DNA of 64,000 bases from Bacteroides sp. (GCF_028690125.1 NZ_JAQVBV010000023.1:17591-81590), one strand, 5' to 3'. Shown: positions 53,919-63,658, counted from the first letter of the stretch. Numbers and translations: made by a program. Notes: a model not told the origin generated them from the sequence alone.

Positions 53919-56900
53919 TCAAGGTTGTAAACGGTCCATATATTCCTTGGGAGACAAGGAATATTTCTTTTTAAAACAGGTACTAAAATACTTGGGATCA
54001 TTGAAGCCGACAGAGTAAGCCAGGTCTGCAATCCTCATTCTTTTTTGTTCTTCCAACAACTTACAGGCAGCCGTTAAACGTACATTCAGAATAAAAATGG
54101 ACGGGGTCAGACCTGTTAAAGATTTTAGTTTCTCAGTGAGCACAGTGCGAGACGTTCCCATCTCTTTCACAAACTCGGGTTGTCCAAATTCACAATCACT
54201 CAAATGCGAGTTTACACAATCAATAGCTCTTTGGATAAAACTTTCATCCATTGAGGTATATTCCAGTTTTCCCACTTCAAAAACCAACTGCTTCCTAAAA
54301 TCAGCTCCTTTTCGCTCTTGTTTTTTAAGTAGGTTCATTATTTGAGCATATAACAAAGAGAAATTACAGGGTTTGCTGATATATCCGTCCGCTCCTGAAT
54401 TATAACCTTCTATCTGGCTTTCTTCGGTTCCTCTGGCGGTCAATAGAATAACCGGTATATGACAAAATTCAAACTTGCTTTTAACTGTCCGGCAAAATTC
54501 TATTCCGTCCATTTCGGGCATCATGATATCCGAAACAATCAAATTGATAGGAGTATCATTGAGTATTTCAAGTCCTTGCTTTCCATTAAATGCAGTCTTT
54601 ACATGGAAATAATTAGCAAACAAATTGGAAAATAACATACACAGCTCCTCATTATCGTCTACGATGAGGATTGTATAATCTGTTTGTACGCCATCTATAG
54701 GCTCCAATTCTTCCGTATGGATTCCATTTTCACACATTATATATGGCAAACTCGATACGATCTGCGACTTAACAGAATCGTCAATCTCTTCTTCCTGATA
54801 AGCCTCTTTGACGATGGGAAGGGTTACTCTGAAACAATTGCCTACATTTTCTTCACTATGTACTGTAATCTCTCCATGATGCTTCTCTACTAAGTCTTTC
54901 ACTAAAGATAATCCGATCCCTGTCCCAATGGTGTGGTATTTTCTATAATCCCCTTCATAAAATCGCTGGAAAAGAGTGTTTATCTTCCCTTTACTCATGG
55001 GTTCTCCCGTATTGATGAACTCTATTTGTATCTTAGCTTCTTCAATTAATCTCAGGTTCACCGTTATTTTTCCTTTTTCCGGTGTATACTTGGCAGCATT
55101 AGACAACAGGTTATAGATGATCTTATCTAATTTATCCGAATCATAGTATCCGGTGATGGTATGGGGGTCGCTAAGGAAATCTATCTTTAACTGCTTTTTT
55201 CCTACTAATGGGGCAAAAGCCTCAATACAGTTTTCAATAGCTGCGGAAATATCCCCATGAGATACAGATATTTTCAAGTTTCCACTTTCAACCTTCCTGA
55301 ATTCCAGCACTTGTTGTATCAGACGCATCAATCGTGTGGCATTGGATGACATTATTGAATATAGGGATGCTTGATCTCCATTATTACTTTTTAAATTCTC
55401 CAATGAAGCAAGAATAATGCTAAGAGGTGTCATCAGTTCGTGCGTTATATTGGTAAAGAACTGAAGTTTAACATGGTTAATTTCCTCTATCTTCTGCTTT
55501 TCGAGTTTACTGATCTGAATCTCTTGCTGCATTCGCCAACGATAACGTACAAAGCGAATCACAAAGTAGAATAAGGTACAGCCTAGCAGGATATACAATG
55601 AATAAGCCCACCATGATTTCCAGGGTTCGGGCATAATGTGAATCGTCAATGTCTTTTGATACTTACTCCATACTCCACTCGCACTCGTGCCTTTTAATCT
55701 GAAAGTATATGTACCGGCAGGTAAATTATTATAAATAGCAAAATGTTGTTGCGCATCTACTACAATATCCTTTTCATCATAACCTTCGAGCCTATAGGAA
55801 TAAAGATTTTCCTGAGGATTTTCATAATTCAAGAGTGAGAATTCAATATAGAAGTTATTTTGATCATGAGTCAATGTGATTTCTTTCGTATAGTCAATAT
55901 CATGTTTAGTTAGCTTTTCCCTTTTTTTCTCCGGAAAGTCTCTCAGAGACTGATTATGTATTTTAAAATCAGTGATAACCAAAGGGAAAGACAAGGGGGT
56001 ATCTTCTGCCAGCAAACTTGATTCAAAAATCCGAAGTCCCTGTGATCCTCCTAAAATGAGCCTTCCGTCTTCCATTTTAAAAGAAGCATTCTTATTAAAA
56101 AAGAATTCTGAAACTCCATTTGTTACCGTATAATAATTGATTTTCTGCAGCCGGTAATAATCATCTACTTCAAATGAAAGTACAGTGCTGTTGGTTGTTA
56201 TCCAGATCCTTTGATTATCATCTTCCTGTATATTTAATATACCTCTGTTTTCGATGGTTGAGATTGATGATACAGTTACAAAAGAGTCTGTATCTTTCCG
56301 GTAGTAGGCCAATCCGCTCCACATAGTTCCTACCCACACCCGCTGACGGGAATCAACCAATAAACAAACTGTATTATAAATATCTTTTTTACCTTCTATG
56401 GCATACTTTTTATACTGCTTTGTATGTCGGTTAATCCTAATAACTCCTTCATAATTGGTAGCTATCCAAATATTCTTGTTGGAGTCTTCTTTGATATCAA
56501 AAACATTGGAAGATATAAAATTGGGGTCGCATTGAAGCCATTCGGACAAAGTATAAAACCGTCCTTGATTATCTAAGATATAGACACCTTTCCTCGTACC
56601 TATCCACAGATTCTCTTCAGAGTCTTCTTTTAAGACATGAATGCAATCATCTTCGAACTTTCGATTGACAAACTGATTTAGAAAAGTAATTTTGTGTTTT
56701 GCTTCATTATAAAACCAGATTCCCGCATTCCAGGTTCCAAAACAGATTTCTCCATTCTTTCGTTTAATAATAGCATCGACTGTAGAAGTATAAGGTAATG
56801 CTTTAAAATCAGGAATATCTACATAGTTGGCACAAGTCCGAGTCTCCAGATTATATTTAATCATACCGAATCCAATAATCCCCATCCAGAACTCGTTATT

Positions 56901-58010
56901 TCCGGCATAACAGATACTTCTAACCGAATTGGTTTTAAGTTTCTCTTTCACAGACTCCAGATTGTCCGTGTCATACTTCTTCCCTTCTGTCTGGATTTTG
57001 CAAAACCCTCCACCAAACATACTAATCCACATAAGATTATCTCTCGTCCGCAGAATTGAACTTACTTCGTTGTAAGGCAAAGCACCATATTCACCGTTTG
57101 GAACAAAGTTTTCAAATGAGTTCACATCCGACTCATCGCAAAGAATACTCAAACCACTTCTGCTGCCAATCCAAAGCCGATGCGCATTATCCTGTTGTAT
57201 ATCATAGATTATATTATCTAACAATGAACCGGAAGATTGATCGTCGTGCAGATATTGCTTATAACTCATATCTTCAGCGGTATAAGGATAATCCAATCTC
57301 AACAACCCTCTGCCCCATGTTCCAACCCATAAGTTATGATTGATATCTTCAAATACTACATTAGCCGTCCGAAGGACCGGATCTATATATGAATACAATT
57401 TATCATTTTGAATATCATATCGAAACAATCCCTGTTCCCAAGCTGTAATCCAGAGGTTTTGCTGAGAGTCTTCCATGATGGAACTGATATGCAAAACTTT
57501 CTTTCCCGACGGTTCTCTTAAATCTATATGTTTAAACTCTCCATCCTTTTCTTTTTTAAAAAGCCCTTTATCTCCTCCGATCCATAGGGTTTTATCTGTT
57601 CCATAGACTAAGTCGGCAACATTCAATTGTCCTAGCTCGCTAGAACGAATATAAGACAATTTACCTGTTATTTTATCTAATTTATACAAGCCTTTCTCAG
57701 CGGCTATCCACAAGTTCTTACAATCATCCTCAATTACAGCATTCAGATACGAATTGAAAGACTCATCTATCCCATTATAAAGTCCATAGGTAACAACATT
57801 GTATCCATCATATCTGACGAGTCCGTTATAAGTAGGAATCCAAATAAATCCGTCCAAATCCTGATATAGTTTTCGAACCTCATTAGAAGGAAGCAATTTG
57901 GACTGGATAGGAATAAATTTTAAATCGGAAATGACTCCAGCCTTTAACGCTAAGCCACTATACAGAATTCCTAGTATCCATAGTATTAAACAAAGGCTAA
58001 ATCGGGGCAT
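53919..58010 (-). CDS. Hybrid two-component regulator of the PUL
   Basis: This 1363-residue HTCS starts with a signal-anchor-like segment (MPRFSLCLILWILGILYSG). A periplasmic sensor of two seven-blade reg_prop propellers with a Y_Y_Y domain follows, then one membrane helix (about 780-805). The cytoplasmic part is HisKA (THELMTPL, His about 857; Met replaces the usual Arg), HATPase_c (NAAKYTPEKG, GTGIGLSLV), a receiver (Asp about 1161 in SDIMMPEMDG) and an AraC-type helix-turn-helix. It should bind an oligosaccharide released by the locus and activate the seven-gene operon next to it. A TATATTTG element at 58044-58051 shows that translation starts at 58010, since the longer frame begins inside the promoter. 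Confidence 0.95.
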   Translation of the reverse strand: MPRFSLCLILWILGILYSGLALKAGVISDLKFIPIQSKLLPSNEVRKLYQDLDGFIWIPTYNGLVRYDGYNVVTYGLYNGIDESFNSYLNAVIEDDCKNLWIAAEKGLYKLDKITGKLSYIRSSELGQLNVADLVYGTDKTLWIGGDKGLFKKEKDGEFKHIDLREPSGKKVLHISSIMEDSQQNLWITAWEQGLFRYDIQNDKLYSYIDPVLRTANVVFEDINHNLWVGTWGRGLLRLDYPYTAEDMSYKQYLHDDQSSGSLLDNIIYDIQQDNAHRLWIGSRSGLSILCDESDVNSFENFVPNGEYGALPYNEVSSILRTRDNLMWISMFGGGFCKIQTEGKKYDTDNLESVKEKLKTNSVRSICYAGNNEFWMGIIGFGMIKYNLETRTCANYVDIPDFKALPYTSTVDAIIKRKNGEICFGTWNAGIWFYNEAKHKITFLNQFVNRKFEDDCIHVLKEDSEENLWIGTRKGVYILDNQGRFYTLSEWLQCDPNFISSNVFDIKEDSNKNIWIATNYEGVIRINRHTKQYKKYAIEGKKDIYNTVCLLVDSRQRVWVGTMWSGLAYYRKDTDSFVTVSSISTIENRGILNIQEDDNQRIWITTNSTVLSFEVDDYYRLQKINYYTVTNGVSEFFFNKNASFKMEDGRLILGGSQGLRIFESSLLAEDTPLSFPLVITDFKIHNQSLRDFPEKKREKLTKHDIDYTKEITLTHDQNNFYIEFSLLNYENPQENLYSYRLEGYDEKDIVVDAQQHFAIYNNLPAGTYTFRLKGTSASGVWSKYQKTLTIHIMPEPWKSWWAYSLYILLGCTLFYFVIRFVRYRWRMQQEIQISKLEKQKIEEINHVKLQFFTNITHELMTPLSIILASLENLKSNNGDQASLYSIMSSNATRLMRLIQQVLEFRKVESGNLKISVSHGDISAAIENCIEAFAPLVGKKQLKIDFLSDPHTITGYYDSDKLDKIIYNLLSNAAKYTPEKGKITVNLRLIEEAKIQIEFINTGEPMSKGKINTLFQRFYEGDYRKYHTIGTGIGLSLVKDLVEKHHGEITVHSEENVGNCFRVTLPIVKEAYQEEEIDDSVKSQIVSSLPYIMCENGIHTEELEPIDGVQTDYTILIVDDNEELCMLFSNLFANYFHVKTAFNGKQGLEILNDTPINLIVSDIMMPEMDGIEFCRTVKSKFEFCHIPVILLTARGTEESQIEGYNSGADGYISKPCNFSLLYAQIMNLLKKQERKGADFRKQLVFEVGKLEYTSMDESFIQRAIDCVNSHLSDCEFGQPEFVKEMGTSRTVLTEKLKSLTGLTPSIFILNVRLTAACKLLEEQKRMRIADLAYSVGFNDPKYFSTCFKKKYSLSPKEYMDRLQP

Positions 58011-58043
58011 ATTCAATGAGTGTTTTTCTAATGTAAATTCACA

Positions 58044-58051
58044 CAAATATA
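58044..58051 (-). promoter_or_regulatory. -7 element for the PUL regulator gene
   Basis: The minus strand reads TATATTTG 33 bases before the ATG at 58010. Weak or absent -33 box. Confidence 0.5.
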
Positions 58052-58302
58052 GAGATTTTCCAAGATTATCTGATCATTTCTTTTAAATTTTACTCAAGTT
58101 TGTCAGCATGATAAAGACTTGGAAGAAAAGACTAATATATAAACCTATTTAATTAACGGGTCGTTTCATACATCATTTATGATAGTAGTATTTTACGAGC
58201 ATAAAGACTTCGCAATAAAGTAATGATGACATCATAACAGGCCCTTTAAATCCTGTACTTTTGCTCAAAATCCTTAAGCTTGTGCATTTTTTATGCTGTT
58301 TT

Positions 58303-58333
58303 CTTGTCAGAACCAAGCGTTTGAGTAATTTTG
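58303..58333 (+). promoter_or_regulatory. Promoter of the etfB operon
   Basis: CTTG (58303-58306), a 19-base spacer and TAATTTTG (58326-58333) give a near-consensus Bacteroides promoter. Its leader would be about 90 bases. Confidence 0.6.
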
Positions 58334-58429
58334 CACGCTGATAGTTAACCGGATAGTTTTGATAGCAAGAGATTACTACTTGACTACTGGCTGCTAACTT
58401 GTAGAAGTACTAATACTAAAATTAATAAC

Positions 58430-59302
58430 ATGAGTTTGAAAATTGTTGTATTGGCTAAACAAGTTCCCGACACACGTAATGTTGGGAAAGATGCCATGAA
58501 AGCCGACGGAACGATTAACCGTGCGGCACTCCCTGCCATCTTCAACCCCGAAGACCTGAATGCTCTTGAGCAAGCTCTTCGACTGAAAGATGCCCACCCA
58601 GGCTCCACCGTTACCATCCTGACAATGGGACCGGGACGTGCAGCCGATATTATTCGTGAAGGACTTTTCCGTGGTGCAGATAATGGTTATTTACTGACCG
58701 ACCGTGCTTTTGCCGGTGCAGATACACTGGCCACTTCTTATGCACTTGCTACTGCTATCCGTAAGATTGGTGAATGCGATATTATTATCGGCGGACGTCA
58801 GGCTATTGATGGTGATACTGCACAGGTAGGTCCACAAGTAGCGGAAAAGCTAGGTTTGACACAAATCACATACGCAGAAGAAATTTTGGAAGTAGGAGAA
58901 GGTAAGATCAAGGTAAAACGTCATATCGACGGTGGTGTAGAAACTGTAGAAGGACCTCTGCCTATCGTTATTACTGTAAATGGCTCTGCTGCTCCTTGCC
59001 GCCCGCGTAATGCAAAACTGGTACAGAAGTACAAACACGCCAAGACTATTACAGAAAAACAACAAGGTAACCTCGATTACACTGACTTGTACGACAAACG
59101 CGATTACTTGAATCTGGCAGAATGGAGCGTATCCGATGTAAACGGGGATCTTGTCCAATGCGGTCTTTCAGGTTCACCAACCAAAGTAAAAGCTATTCAG
59201 AACATCGTGTTCCAAGCTAAAGAGAGCAAAACCATCAGCGGCAGCGACCGTGACGTGGAAGACTTAATTGTTGAACTATTAGCTAACCACACTATTGGAT
59301 AA
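58430..59302 (+). CDS. etfB: Electron transfer flavoprotein beta subunit
   Basis: EtfB (290 residues) binds AMP and pairs with EtfA to carry electrons between acyl-CoA dehydrogenase and other carriers. The family opening KIVVLAKQVPDTRNVG is clear. So are the pyrophosphate loop region GRQAIDGDTAQVGPQVAEKLGL and PLPIVITVNGSAAPCRPRN. It starts an operon with etfA (47 bases on), a TonB-type gene and acyl-CoA dehydrogenase. The order etfB-etfA-acd matches B. thetaiotaomicron BT1804-BT1806 by recollection. Confidence 0.94.
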   Translation: MSLKIVVLAKQVPDTRNVGKDAMKADGTINRAALPAIFNPEDLNALEQALRLKDAHPGSTVTILTMGPGRAADIIREGLFRGADNGYLLTDRAFAGADTLATSYALATAIRKIGECDIIIGGRQAIDGDTAQVGPQVAEKLGLTQITYAEEILEVGEGKIKVKRHIDGGVETVEGPLPIVITVNGSAAPCRPRNAKLVQKYKHAKTITEKQQGNLDYTDLYDKRDYLNLAEWSVSDVNGDLVQCGLSGSPTKVKAIQNIVFQAKESKTISGSDRDVEDLIVELLANHTIG

Positions 59303-59349
59303 AGTAATTAAGTAGCACCACTACTTAACTACTAAAAAACATTTATAAT

Positions 59350-60369
59350 ATGAATAACTTATTTGTATATTGCGAAATAGAAGAAGGTATCGTCGCAGAC
59401 GTTAGCCTTGAACTTCTGACCAAAGGTCGTTCGTTAGCCAACCAATTGAACTGCCAACTCGAAGCAGTGGTTGCCGGAACGAACCTCAAAGATATCGAAA
59501 AACAAATCCTTCCTTATGGAGTAGACAAACTCCATGTTTTTGACGGTGAAGGACTTTATCCTTATACTTCTCTTCCTCATACTTCTATTCTGGTGAATCT
59601 CTTCAAAGAAGAAGAACCGCAAATCTGCCTGATGGGTGCTACCGTTATTGGTCGTGACCTGGGTCCGCGCGTTTCTTCAGCATTAACCAGTGGTCTGACT
59701 GCCGACTGTACTTCATTGGAAATTGGTGATCACGAGGATAAGAAAGAAGGTAAAACTTACAAGAACCTCTTGTACCAGATTCGTCCGGCATTTGGAGGTA
59801 ACATCGTTGCTACCATCGTTAATCCGGAACACCGTCCACAGATGGCAACGGTTCGCGAAGGTGTGATGAAAAAAGAAATTCTTTCGCCAAATTATAATGG
59901 AGAAGTGATTCGTCACGATGTGAAGAAATATGTAGCCGATACAGACTATGTGGTAAAAGTAATCGAACGTCATGTAGAAAAGGCTAAAAACAATTTAAAA
60001 GGTTCTCCAATTATCATATCAGGTGGCTATGGTGTAGGTTCTAAAGAAAACTTCAATTTACTGTTCGACTTGGCTAAGGAACTTCATGCAGAAGTAGGTG
60101 CCAGCCGTGCTGCCATTGATGCAGGTTTTGCAGAACATGACCGTCAGATTGGTCAAACAGGTGTAACTGTTCGCCCAAAACTGTATATTGCTTGCGGTAT
60201 CTCGGGACAAATTCAGCATATCGCCGGTATGCAGGAAAGTGGTATTATCATCTCAATCAACAATGATCCGGATGCTCCGATCAATACGATTGCTGACTAT
60301 GTAATCAATGGAACAATCGAAGAAGTTGTGCCAAAGATGATTAAATATTACAAACAAAAATCCAAATAA
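59350..60369 (+). CDS. etfA: Electron transfer flavoprotein alpha subunit
   Basis: EtfA (339 residues) holds FAD in its C-terminal domain: GGYGVGSKENFNLLFDLAKEL, GASRAAIDAGFAEHDRQIGQTG, KLYIACGISGQIQHIAGM and NNDPDAPINTIADYVI are all classic. Here the SGQIQHIAGM stretch is the FAD-loop. It forms the ETF heterodimer with EtfB and is expected to accept electrons from the acyl-CoA dehydrogenase encoded two genes later. The next gene starts 13 bases after the stop, with a GAGGTA ribosome site. Confidence 0.95.
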   Translation: MNNLFVYCEIEEGIVADVSLELLTKGRSLANQLNCQLEAVVAGTNLKDIEKQILPYGVDKLHVFDGEGLYPYTSLPHTSILVNLFKEEEPQICLMGATVIGRDLGPRVSSALTSGLTADCTSLEIGDHEDKKEGKTYKNLLYQIRPAFGGNIVATIVNPEHRPQMATVREGVMKKEILSPNYNGEVIRHDVKKYVADTDYVVKVIERHVEKAKNNLKGSPIIISGGYGVGSKENFNLLFDLAKELHAEVGASRAAIDAGFAEHDRQIGQTGVTVRPKLYIACGISGQIQHIAGMQESGIIISINNDPDAPINTIADYVINGTIEEVVPKMIKYYKQKSK

Positions 60370-60382
60370 AAAACGAGGTAAT

Positions 60383-61048
60383 ATGAAAGGACTTATTTTA
60401 GTATTAATGGTATCGTGGATTACACATACTTCATTTGCACAGGATACTATTTATGTAAATAAATATACTGAATGGGTAAATAAAGAAAATGCAATAGAAT
60501 ATGCTGTTGCTACTAAAATAGGCCAAGAGCAGATCAAAGTCAAATATTATGCACTGGATGGTAAACTCAAACGAGTTGAAAATTATCAAGTTTATAATGA
60601 AAAACAAAGAATAAGAAATGGCAATTTAGTGCAGTTTTATCCGGATGGAAAGAGACGCAGAGAGGAAATTTATGATAAAGATCAATGCGTAGAAGGAAAG
60701 TTATGGGCAGAAGATGGAAGTGAACTTCCATTCAAACCATATTATAAGGCTCCTGAATTTCCCGGAGGTAAAATGAATTTTGCACGTAAGTTAGCTGCCA
60801 CTATTCAGTATCCGAGTGAAGCCAGACAACAAAAAATAGAAGGGAGAGTGATTTTACAGTTTATTATTGACCTTGAAGGACGTATCACTAACCCCGAAGT
60901 GTTGGTATCTGCACACCCTATTTTAGATGAAGCTGCGCTGAATACGATTAAGAAAGTATCAAAAAAAAGTGTATGGACACCTGCTAAAATAGAAGGAGAA
61001 AGCATCCCTACTTATTGTGTCATGCCTGCCCACTTTCGTTTACCTTAA
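60383..61048 (+). CDS. TonB-family C-terminal domain protein
   Basis: This 221-residue exported protein begins with a signal peptide (MKGLILVLMVSWITHTSFAQ). Residues about 45-115 form MORN-like beta repeats (NGNLVQFYPDGKRRREEIYD). The TonB C-terminal domain spans about 125-221, with QYPSEARQQKIEGRVILQFI and VWTPAKIEGESIPTYCVMPAHF. It lacks the N-terminal membrane anchor and proline-rich spacer of true TonB, so it is not an energy transducer in the usual sense; such proteins are common in Bacteroidetes with unknown role. It sits inside the etf-acd operon, 13 bases after etfA and 17 before acd. Confidence 0.82.
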   Translation: MKGLILVLMVSWITHTSFAQDTIYVNKYTEWVNKENAIEYAVATKIGQEQIKVKYYALDGKLKRVENYQVYNEKQRIRNGNLVQFYPDGKRRREEIYDKDQCVEGKLWAEDGSELPFKPYYKAPEFPGGKMNFARKLAATIQYPSEARQQKIEGRVILQFIIDLEGRITNPEVLVSAHPILDEAALNTIKKVSKKSVWTPAKIEGESIPTYCVMPAHFRLP

Positions 61049-61065
61049 AAAATAAAATTATCAAA

Positions 61066-62772
61066 ATGGCAAATTTTTATACAGAAATACCGGAACTCAA
61101 GTATCACTTGAACAATCCGATGATGAAGCGTATTTGCGAACTTAAAGAGCGCAATTACAGAGATAAAGATGAATTTGACTATGCTCCGATAGATTTCGAA
61201 GATGCCGTAGACTCTTACGACAAAGTTTTGGAAATCACAGGAGAAATTACCGGTGAAATCATTGCTCCCAATGCAGAAGGGGTGGACGAAGAAGGTCCTC
61301 ACTGTGCAAACGGCCGCGTAGAATACGCATCAGGGACAAAACAGAACCTGGATGCTATGGTAAAAGCAGGATTGAACGGTATGACCATGCCACGCCAATT
61401 CGGTGGTTTGAACTTCCCGATTACTCCGTATACCATGTGTGCTGAAATCGTAGCCGCAGCTGATGCCGGTTTCGGAAATATCTGGTCATTGCAGGACTGT
61501 ATCGAAACACTGTACGAATTTGGTAATGCAGAGCAACACAGTCGTTTCATCCCACGTATTTGCGAAGGTGAAACAATGTCTATGGACTTGACTGAACCGG
61601 ATGCAGGTTCCGACCTTCAATCGGTGATGCTGAAAGCTACTTACAGCGAAAAAGACGGTTGCTGGTTGCTGAACGGTGTGAAACGTTTTATTACGAACGG
61701 TGATGCTGATATTCACTTGGTATTGGCTCGCTCGGAAGAAGGAACCAGAGATGGTCGCGGACTGTCTATGTTTATCTATGACAAGCGTCAGGGTGGTGTA
61801 GATGTTCGTCGTATTGAAAACAAACTTGGTATTCACGGTTCTCCTACTTGCGAATTAGTATATAAGAATGCTAAAGCTGAACTTTGCGGTGACCGCAAAC
61901 TTGGTTTGATTAAATACGTAATGGCTTTGATGAACGGTGCGCGTCTGGGTATTGCTGCACAATCTGTAGGTTTGAGCCAAGCTGCTTATAACGAAGGATT
62001 GGCTTATGCTAAAGACCGTAAACAGTTTGGTAAGGCAATTATTGAATTCCCGGCTGTATATGATATGCTTGCCATCATGAAAGGTAAGCTGGACGCAGGA
62101 CGTGCTTTGTTGTATCAGACTGCACGTTACGTAGATATCTACAAAGCATTGGACGATATTTCACGCGAACGTAAACTGACTCCGGAAGAACGTCAGGAAC
62201 AGAAGGCATATGCAAAATTGGCTGATAGCTTTACTCCGCTTGCCAAAGGTATGAACTCTGAATATGCTAATCAAAACGGATACGACTGTATCCAGATTCA
62301 TGGCGGTTCAGGTTTCATGATGGAATATGCTTGCCAACGTATCTACCGTGATGCACGTATTACAAGCATCTATGAAGGTACAACTCAGTTGCAGACAGTA
62401 GCTGCCATCCGTTATGTGACAAATGGTTCTTATATTGCAACCATTCGCGAATTTGAAACAATTCCTTGTTCACCGGAGATGGCACCATTAATGTCTAGTC
62501 TGAAGAAGATGGCAGATAAATTTGAAGCTTGCACCAACCTCGTAAAAGAGACTCAAAATCAGGAACTGCTCGACTTCACTGCTCGCAGACTTATGGAAAT
62601 GGCAGCAGATTGTATCATGTCTCACTTACTAATTCAGGATGCAACTAAGGCTCCGGAACTGTTTGCTAAATCTGCACACGTATATTTGAACTATGCTGAA
62701 GCAGAAGTAGAAAAACACGCTAAATTTATCAAGAGTTTCGATCAGGAAGAACTAGCTTTCTATAAGAAATAA
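61066..62772 (+). CDS. Acyl-CoA dehydrogenase
   Basis: This 568-residue flavoenzyme oxidises an acyl-CoA and passes electrons to ETF. It contains the family's FAD and substrate motifs: MSMDLTEPDAGSDLQSV, LNGVKRFITNGDADIHLV, GARLGIAAQSVGLSQAAYNE, DRKQFGKAI, and the C-terminal QIHGGSGFMMEYACQRIYRD with YEGTTQLQ. It has the long C-terminal extension seen in this Bacteroidetes type. Start 61066 (MANFYTEIPELKYHL) follows the TonB-type gene by 17 bases; the earlier in-frame ATG lies within that gene. Confidence 0.94.
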   Translation: MANFYTEIPELKYHLNNPMMKRICELKERNYRDKDEFDYAPIDFEDAVDSYDKVLEITGEITGEIIAPNAEGVDEEGPHCANGRVEYASGTKQNLDAMVKAGLNGMTMPRQFGGLNFPITPYTMCAEIVAAADAGFGNIWSLQDCIETLYEFGNAEQHSRFIPRICEGETMSMDLTEPDAGSDLQSVMLKATYSEKDGCWLLNGVKRFITNGDADIHLVLARSEEGTRDGRGLSMFIYDKRQGGVDVRRIENKLGIHGSPTCELVYKNAKAELCGDRKLGLIKYVMALMNGARLGIAAQSVGLSQAAYNEGLAYAKDRKQFGKAIIEFPAVYDMLAIMKGKLDAGRALLYQTARYVDIYKALDDISRERKLTPEERQEQKAYAKLADSFTPLAKGMNSEYANQNGYDCIQIHGGSGFMMEYACQRIYRDARITSIYEGTTQLQTVAAIRYVTNGSYIATIREFETIPCSPEMAPLMSSLKKMADKFEACTNLVKETQNQELLDFTARRLMEMAADCIMSHLLIQDATKAPELFAKSAHVYLNYAEAEVEKHAKFIKSFDQEELAFYKK

Positions 62773-63075
62773 TCGAAAAGAGATAAACAATCTAAAAAGC
62801 ATCCCTTCTTATGAAGCGGATGCTTTTTTATATCCCTTTCCCAGTAGGAACCAAACAATCTCCAACCAAAAATCAACAGATAGAACTCTAATTAAAAATG
62901 AATGATTGTGTATAGCACGAGCATCGTTTCTATAGAGTAAAATATCCCTTCCTATTTCTATCATGTTTCACTATTATTCTTTACTTTTGTGTGAAGAAAA
63001 ATAATACGATTTTATCTATGATCCAAATATCTAAATAAATATATCCTTAACCGTAAAAAGAAGTAAATTAAGAAT
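62773..63075. other. 303-base gap with terminator and promoter
   Basis: This gap contains the acd terminator (62794-62830) and TACTTTTG (62982-62989), a plus-strand -7 element about 86 bases before the next gene. Nothing else is seen. Confidence 0.5.
62794..62830 (+). terminator. Terminator of the etf-acd operon
   Basis: An 11-bp perfect stem (62794-62804 with 62818-62828) plus inner CTTC/GAAG pairing ends in a T run. Confidence 0.88.
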
Positions 63076-63546
63076 ATGGCAGAAAATTTATTCATCAATG
63101 CAGGAAGTAAAGAAGAGAAATACCGGGAATTACTTCCACAACTATATTCGTTAGTAAGTACCGAAACAGATAGAGTAGCTAACCTCGCAAACATTGCAGC
63201 TGGGTTAAAGCAGACTTTCGATTTCTTCTGGGTAGGCTTTTATATGATAAAAGAAGATGAACTTGTACTTGGTCCCTTTCAAGGGCCTATAGCTTGTACG
63301 CGCATCCGTTACGGCAAAGGAGTTTGTGGTACTGCCTGGAAGGAAGTCCGTACACTAATTATACCTGACGTAGACCAGTTCCCCGGTCATATTGCTTGTA
63401 GTTCCGAATCTAAATCAGAAATAGTGATACCAATTGTCAAGGAAAGAAAGGTCATTGGAGTACTTGATATCGACAGTAATATGCTGAACAGTTTCGATGA
63501 AACAGATGCGCGCTATCTGGAAGAAATTTGTACATATATCAACTAA
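63076..63546 (+). CDS. msrC: Free methionine-(R)-sulfoxide reductase (GAF domain)
   Basis: This 156-residue GAF-domain protein matches fRMsr/MsrC (YebR), which reduces free methionine-R-sulfoxide with thioredoxin. The three functional Cys are in place: GPIACTRIRYGKGVCGTAW (about 74 and 84) and HIACSSESKSEIVIP (about 108). The GAF core continues with VIGVLDIDSN. It protects against oxidative damage by recycling methionine. It is a single-gene unit with its own -7 element and a hairpin terminator. Confidence 0.92.
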   Translation: MAENLFINAGSKEEKYRELLPQLYSLVSTETDRVANLANIAAGLKQTFDFFWVGFYMIKEDELVLGPFQGPIACTRIRYGKGVCGTAWKEVRTLIIPDVDQFPGHIACSSESKSEIVIPIVKERKVIGVLDIDSNMLNSFDETDARYLEEICTYIN

Positions 63547-63573
63547 TTAACGAGTATAAGAACAAATACAAAA

Positions 63574-63612
63574 AAACAGAGGCTCCATTCAAATGAATCA
63601 GAGTCTCTGTTT
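63574..63612 (+). terminator. Terminator after msrC
   Basis: A 12-bp stem (63574-63585 with 63601-63612, one G-T pair) contains AAACAGAG and has a further small ATTC/GAAT pairing in the loop. Confidence 0.7.
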
Positions 63613-63623
63613 ACTATAAATAG

Positions 63624-63650
63624 AACCTCCGTTTCTATCAAACAGAGGTT
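63624..63650 (-). terminator. Second hairpin, serving the convergent gene
   Basis: An 11-bp stem (63624-63634 with 63640-63650, one G-T pair) lies 9 bases before the minus-strand gene's stop. It shares AAACAGAGG with the neighbouring hairpin. Confidence 0.6.
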
Positions 63651-63658
63651 TCATTTTA

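Larger units (their letters stand above)
58011..58429. other. 419-base divergent intergenic region
   Basis: This region contains the regulator's promoter (58044-58051, minus) and the etf promoter (58303-58333, plus). No gene or stable RNA is recognised between them. Confidence 0.5.

Noticed and set aside
54097..57343. Several ORFs of 60-95 codons opposite the PUL regulator and SusC/SusD genes
   Set aside because: They lie fully within strongly supported genes, show no motifs and are explained as antisense shadows.
58011..58046. Twelve extra N-terminal residues of the PUL regulator
   Set aside because: The extended start overlaps the TATATTTG promoter element, and the shorter form begins with a membrane segment.
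63574..63650. Mobile-element end from two hairpins sharing AAACAGAGG
   Set aside because: The two hairpins are explained as terminators for convergent genes, and no target duplication or transposase is seen.
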